Assembly (NCBI GenBank): GCA_947627335.1
Contig: CANQVQ010000026.1
Location: 1 to 17,315, forward strand
Reading direction: 5' to 3'
Length of the DNA: 17,315 nt
Source of the DNA: an uncultured Clostridia bacterium
Lineage (GTDB): Bacteria; Bacillota; Clostridia; Oscillospirales; CAG-382
Shown here: in pieces, positions 15,063 through 17,315 of the stretch
How the letters are laid out: each line of letters opens with the position of its first letter
How positions within the stretch are numbered: the stretch's first letter is position 1
The notes under the pieces: model-generated
What the model was told of the DNA's origin: nothing
What the model saw: the letters and a program-made list of their open reading frames with translations, nothing else
The model's database searches: none
Position numbers and translations under genes: made by a program

Positions 15063-15091
15063 ATTGTAGCACAGTTTCGGCGGAATTGCAA
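15063..15091 (-). promoter_or_regulatory. Promoter of the galE operon
   Basis: Read on the minus strand, TTGCAA (15086-15091) and TACAAT (15063-15068) are separated by 17 nt. A TG one base before the -10 box makes it an extended -10. The start would be near 15056, giving a leader of about 35 nt with GGAGGAAA. Confidence 0.75.
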
Positions 15092-15128
15092 GGGCGCGGA
15101 AGGGCGGAAAAGGAATTTTTTCGTAGAC

Positions 15129-15147
15129 TTTGCAATGTTTCTGCAAA
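15129..15147. promoter_or_regulatory. Inverted repeat TTTGCA-N7-TGCAAA upstream of the D,D-carboxypeptidase promoter
   Basis: Arms tttgca (15129-15134) and tgcaaa (15142-15147) end five bases before the -35 box. The position is that of an activator or repressor site in the divergent galE/dac control region. The galE -35 contains the related ttgcaa. Confidence 0.4.
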
Positions 15148-15152
15148 ATCTC

Positions 15153-15181
15153 TTGACTTTTTGCGTGTTTTGCTGTATACT
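15153..15181 (+). promoter_or_regulatory. Sigma-A-type promoter of the D,D-carboxypeptidase/rluB/xseB operon
   Basis: TTGACT (15153-15158), a 17-nt spacer and TATACT (15176-15181) make a near-consensus promoter. Transcription would start near 15188, with a leader of about 69 nt. Confidence 0.85.
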
Positions 15182-15221
15182 GAATAGACGGTAGGGTATG
15201 CTCGCCCGTTCTGGCGGTCGC

Positions 15222-15250
15222 TTTCCCCGCATAGGATACTTGCGGGGGAA
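15222..15250 (+). promoter_or_regulatory. Leader hairpin that contains the ribosome binding site of the D,D-carboxypeptidase gene
   Basis: tttccccgca (15222-15231) pairs with tgcgggggaa (15241-15250) over 10 bp with one G-T and a 9-nt loop. The right arm holds the only Shine-Dalgarno-like purine run (gggggaa), 7 nt before the GTG start at 15257. Folding would hide it. There is no T-run after the stem, so it is not a terminator. Confidence 0.5.
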
Positions 15251-15256
15251 TGCTCT

Positions 15257-16456
15257 GTGAAAGTTTGGAGAAAACGGGTCCTGCCGTTCCTGCTGTGCGC
15301 CGTCGTGCTGTGCGTGGGCATGGCGCTGCCGCTCTTTCCGGCGTCGGCGCCGGTCGGTGCGGACGGAGGACCGTCGTACGGCGGCGGGGTCGCCGCGTTG
15401 GACCTTTCCGCTTACGGCGCGGAGGGCGGATACGGCGTGAACGCCGGAAGCGCGATCCTGATCGACGCGGCGAGCGGAAGCGTGCTGTTCGCGCAGAACG
15501 CGGACCTGCAGCGCGGTATGGCGAGCACGACCAAGATCATGACGGCGCTCGTCGTGCTGGAAACGCTGACACCGGAAACCGTCGTGACGGTCACGCCGGA
15601 AATGACCGGCGCGGAAGGCAGTTCGCTGTATTTACAGGTCGGGGAACACCTGACGGTCGAACAACTGCTGTACGGGCTGCTGCTCGAAAGCGGCAACGAC
15701 GCGGCGGAAGCGCTCGCGATCGCCTGCGACGGGAGCGTCGAAGCGTTCGCCGAACGCATGAACGCGAAGGCGAAGTCGCTCGGGCTGACAAAGACGCATT
15801 TCGCCAATCCGCACGGACTGTCCGCCGCCGGGCATTACACGACCGCCCGGGAACTCGCCCTGCTGACGCGGGAAGCGCTGCAAGATCCGCTCTTCCGCGA
15901 GATCGTATCGACCTACCGCATGAAGATCCCCTATCAGGACCAACCGGGCGCCCGTTCGCTGACCAACCACAACCCGATCCTGACCAAATACGACGGGCTG
16001 ATCGGCGTCAAGACCGGCTGGACGACGGCGGACGGCAAGTGCTTCGTGACCGCCGCGGAGCGGGACGGGCTGACGCTGATCGCCGTGACGCTCGGGGATA
16101 CGAATATTTCGGTCACCCATACGTCCCTGCTCGACCGGGGATTCGACCGCTTTGAAGCGGTGCCGCTGCGGGTCGGCGACGGGCTGTTCCTGCCGCTCGT
16201 GGGCGGGAAGCAGCCGTTCCTCCCGCTGTCGGGCGGCGCGGAATTGACCGCCTGCCTGCCGAAGGGCGAAACGGCGGACGCGAAGGTGGAAACGCCTGCG
16301 TTCGTCTACGCCGGCGTGCGGCAGGGCGACGCGGTGGGTCGCGTCGTGTTCGGCTGGAACGGGCAGACGCTCGGAACCGTCCCGCTGTGCGCGGACGAGG
16401 ACGCCCCGGTGCGTCGGCTGTCCTTCTGGGAAAAGCTGTTCGGCGCGGAAGAATAA
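15257..16456 (+). CDS. dacF: Serine-type D-alanyl-D-alanine carboxypeptidase (PBP5/DacF type)
   Basis: This 399-aa exported penicillin-binding protein removes the terminal D-Ala from peptidoglycan pentapeptides and so limits cross-linking. A basic start and hydrophobic core (MKVWRKR then 8-27) form the signal peptide, with likely cleavage near ASA. Peptidase S11 motifs are complete: STTK with nucleophile S90 and K93, SGN at 145-147 and KTG at 252-254. A small all-beta C-terminal domain (about 290-375) follows, ending in FWEKLFGAEE, which could be a short amphipathic membrane anchor as in PBP5. The start is GTG at 15257; no in-frame ATG precedes the signal peptide. Length fits DacF. rluB follows after 16 nt, a common order in Clostridia. 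The symbol dacF is by resemblance; dacA/dacB-type naming is possible. Confidence 0.92.
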   Translation: MKVWRKRVLPFLLCAVVLCVGMALPLFPASAPVGADGGPSYGGGVAALDLSAYGAEGGYGVNAGSAILIDAASGSVLFAQNADLQRGMASTTKIMTALVVLETLTPETVVTVTPEMTGAEGSSLYLQVGEHLTVEQLLYGLLLESGNDAAEALAIACDGSVEAFAERMNAKAKSLGLTKTHFANPHGLSAAGHYTTARELALLTREALQDPLFREIVSTYRMKIPYQDQPGARSLTNHNPILTKYDGLIGVKTGWTTADGKCFVTAAERDGLTLIAVTLGDTNISVTHTSLLDRGFDRFEAVPLRVGDGLFLPLVGGKQPFLPLSGGAELTACLPKGETADAKVETPAFVYAGVRQGDAVGRVVFGWNGQTLGTVPLCADEDAPVRRLSFWEKLFGAEE

Positions 16457-16472
16457 AAGTAAGGAATGGCAA

Positions 16473-17237
16473 ATGGCAAGCGACGAAAAACTGCAAAAAT
16501 ATGTGTCCGCCTGCGGGCTGATGTCCCGCCGTGCTGCGGAAGCGGCGATCCGGGAGGGACAGTTCGCGGTCAACGGGCGGGTCGCCCTGCTCGGCGACCG
16601 TATCGACCCGCGAAAGGACGTCGTCACCTATCGCGGCGAACCGCTGACGCCTTCGCGCAGGCGTAAGATCTGCCTGCTGCTCAACAAGCCCGCCGGCGTG
16701 CTGGCGACCCGCTCGGACGAACACGGGAGAAGGACCGTCGTCGACCTGGCGCGGGAAAACGGCTACGACGGGTACCTCTACCCGGTCGGTCGGCTGGATA
16801 AGGACAGCGAAGGTCTGCTGCTGCTGACCGACGACGGCGAACTCGCCAACCGCGTCGCCCACCCGTCCGGCTGCCTGAAAAAGGTCTACACCGTCATGCT
16901 CGCCGGGCGCATCCGCGACGACCAGCTGGATTCGCTGCGCGGAATGCGGACGCTGCGGGACCCCCGCACGGGGCGGGAGGACGCCATTCGCCCGGTCGAA
17001 GTGTCGCTGGTCGAACGGAGCGGGAACGCGAGCCGGGTGCGGTTCGTGCTGACCGAGGGAAAGAACCGGCAGATCCGGCGGATCTGCGAATCCTGCGGAC
17101 TTTCGGTCATGCAGCTGCGCAGGGTCGCGCTCGGACCGCTGACGCTCGGAACGCTGGAAAGCGGGCGCTGCCGTCCGCTGACGAAAGAGGAGCGAAATTC
17201 GCTGGAAACGCAATTGAACGGAGGGAAAAGCCGATGA
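16473..17237 (+). CDS. rluB: Pseudouridine synthase, RsuA/RluB family (23S rRNA)
   Basis: This 254-aa enzyme isomerises a specific uridine in rRNA, probably of 23S rRNA helix 80/93 region if RluB. An N-terminal S4 RNA-binding domain (KLQKYVSACGLMSRRAAEAAI, 6-26, and FAVNGRVALLGDRID) precedes the catalytic domain. The catalytic aspartate is D109 in VGRLDKDSEGLLLLTDDG. EGKNRQIRRI (about 204-213) is the family's C-terminal signature. ATG at 16473 has only a modest AAGGA site, 16 nt after the carboxypeptidase stop, so coupling is likely. The stop overlaps the xseB start as ATGA. RsuA (16S) versus RluB cannot be fully separated by eye; the Gram-positive setting favours RluB. Confidence 0.92.
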   Translation: MASDEKLQKYVSACGLMSRRAAEAAIREGQFAVNGRVALLGDRIDPRKDVVTYRGEPLTPSRRRKICLLLNKPAGVLATRSDEHGRRTVVDLARENGYDGYLYPVGRLDKDSEGLLLLTDDGELANRVAHPSGCLKKVYTVMLAGRIRDDQLDSLRGMRTLRDPRTGREDAIRPVEVSLVERSGNASRVRFVLTEGKNRQIRRICESCGLSVMQLRRVALGPLTLGTLESGRCRPLTKEERNSLETQLNGGKSR

Positions 17238-17315
17238 ACGAGATGCAGACGCCCCCGGAGGGCGAAGAAAAGAAACCGACCTTCGAGCAGGCGCTCAAGC
17301 GGCTGGAGGAGATCA
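17234..17315 (+). CDS. xseB: Exodeoxyribonuclease VII small subunit, N-terminal part
   Basis: Only the first 27 residues are in the window. After a short charged leader comes PTFEQALKRLEEI (15-27), the conserved start of XseB, a small helical subunit that pairs with XseA to degrade single-stranded DNA. ATG at 17234 overlaps the rluB stop as ATGA and follows GGAGGGAAAA. The rest of the gene continues past the window edge. Confidence 0.85.
   Translation, partial: MNEMQTPPEGEEKKPTFEQALKRLEEI

Noticed and set aside
13324..15069. 581-codon plus-strand frame opposite galE and its partners
   Set aside because: Antisense of genes with clear motifs; low-complexity Arg/Pro-rich product and no ribosome binding site.
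15022..15321. 100-codon N-terminal extension of GalE
   Set aside because: It crosses the promoters of both divergent operons, and GalE proteins begin at the NAD-binding strand, as from 15021.
15250..16155. 301-codon plus frame starting at ATG 15250, overlapping the D,D-carboxypeptidase
   Set aside because: Out of frame with the S11 motifs; the product is Arg-rich shadow. The GTG at 15257 gives the signal peptide and STTK/SGN/KTG.

Overview
This 17.3 kb window is high-GC, gene-dense bacterial chromosome. Strong AGGAGG-type ribosome binding sites, TTGACA-17-TATACT-type promoters, a PBP5-type D,D-carboxypeptidase, oligoendopeptidase F and a Cthe_2159-type beta-helix lipoprotein together suggest a high-GC member of the Clostridia (Bacillota), perhaps a gut Oscillospirales/Christensenellales relative. 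The taxonomy is inference from gene content. I see no rRNA, tRNA, CRISPR array or insertion sequence.

Layout. (1) 1-1266 (+): C-terminal part of an eukaryote-type (GH13_8) glycogen branching enzyme, closed by a bidirectional terminator at 1277-1313. (2) 1329-7419 (-): a compact six-gene operon read right to left: metallophosphoesterase, SDR epimerase (apparent frameshift), LicC/PntC-like nucleotidyltransferase, unassigned Rossmann oxidoreductase, PEP mutase (AepX) and phosphonopyruvate decarboxylase (AepY). The first four genes are linked by ATGA stop/start overlaps. A textbook promoter at 7530-7558 drives it, and three TGTAMAC direct repeats with a 15-bp period lie just upstream. (3) 7714-9492 (-): a beta-helix, carbohydrate-binding-type lipoprotein with its own terminator. 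(4) 9678-12138 (+): a small protein that looks like a catalytically dead ABC ATPase, then pepF, behind a strong promoter. (5) 12321-15021 (-): galE, a Zn-dependent-phospholipase-C-like protein and a P-loop/CYTH fusion. A bidirectional terminator separates it from pepF. (6) 15257-17315 (+): D,D-carboxypeptidase, rluB-type pseudouridine synthase and the start of xseB, divergent from galE.

How the genes work together. AepX turns phosphoenolpyruvate into phosphonopyruvate, and AepY decarboxylates it to phosphonoacetaldehyde, the committed C-P bond-forming steps. The operon has neither an aminoethylphosphonate (AEP) transaminase nor an iron-type phosphonoacetaldehyde reductase. In their place are a Rossmann dehydrogenase with no clear family, an NTP transferase, a sugar-type SDR and a phosphoesterase. 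The most plausible inference is synthesis of a nucleotide-activated phosphonate headgroup for a cell-surface glycan or lipid, by a route whose third step is not the standard one. This operon is the main candidate for an undescribed system in the window.
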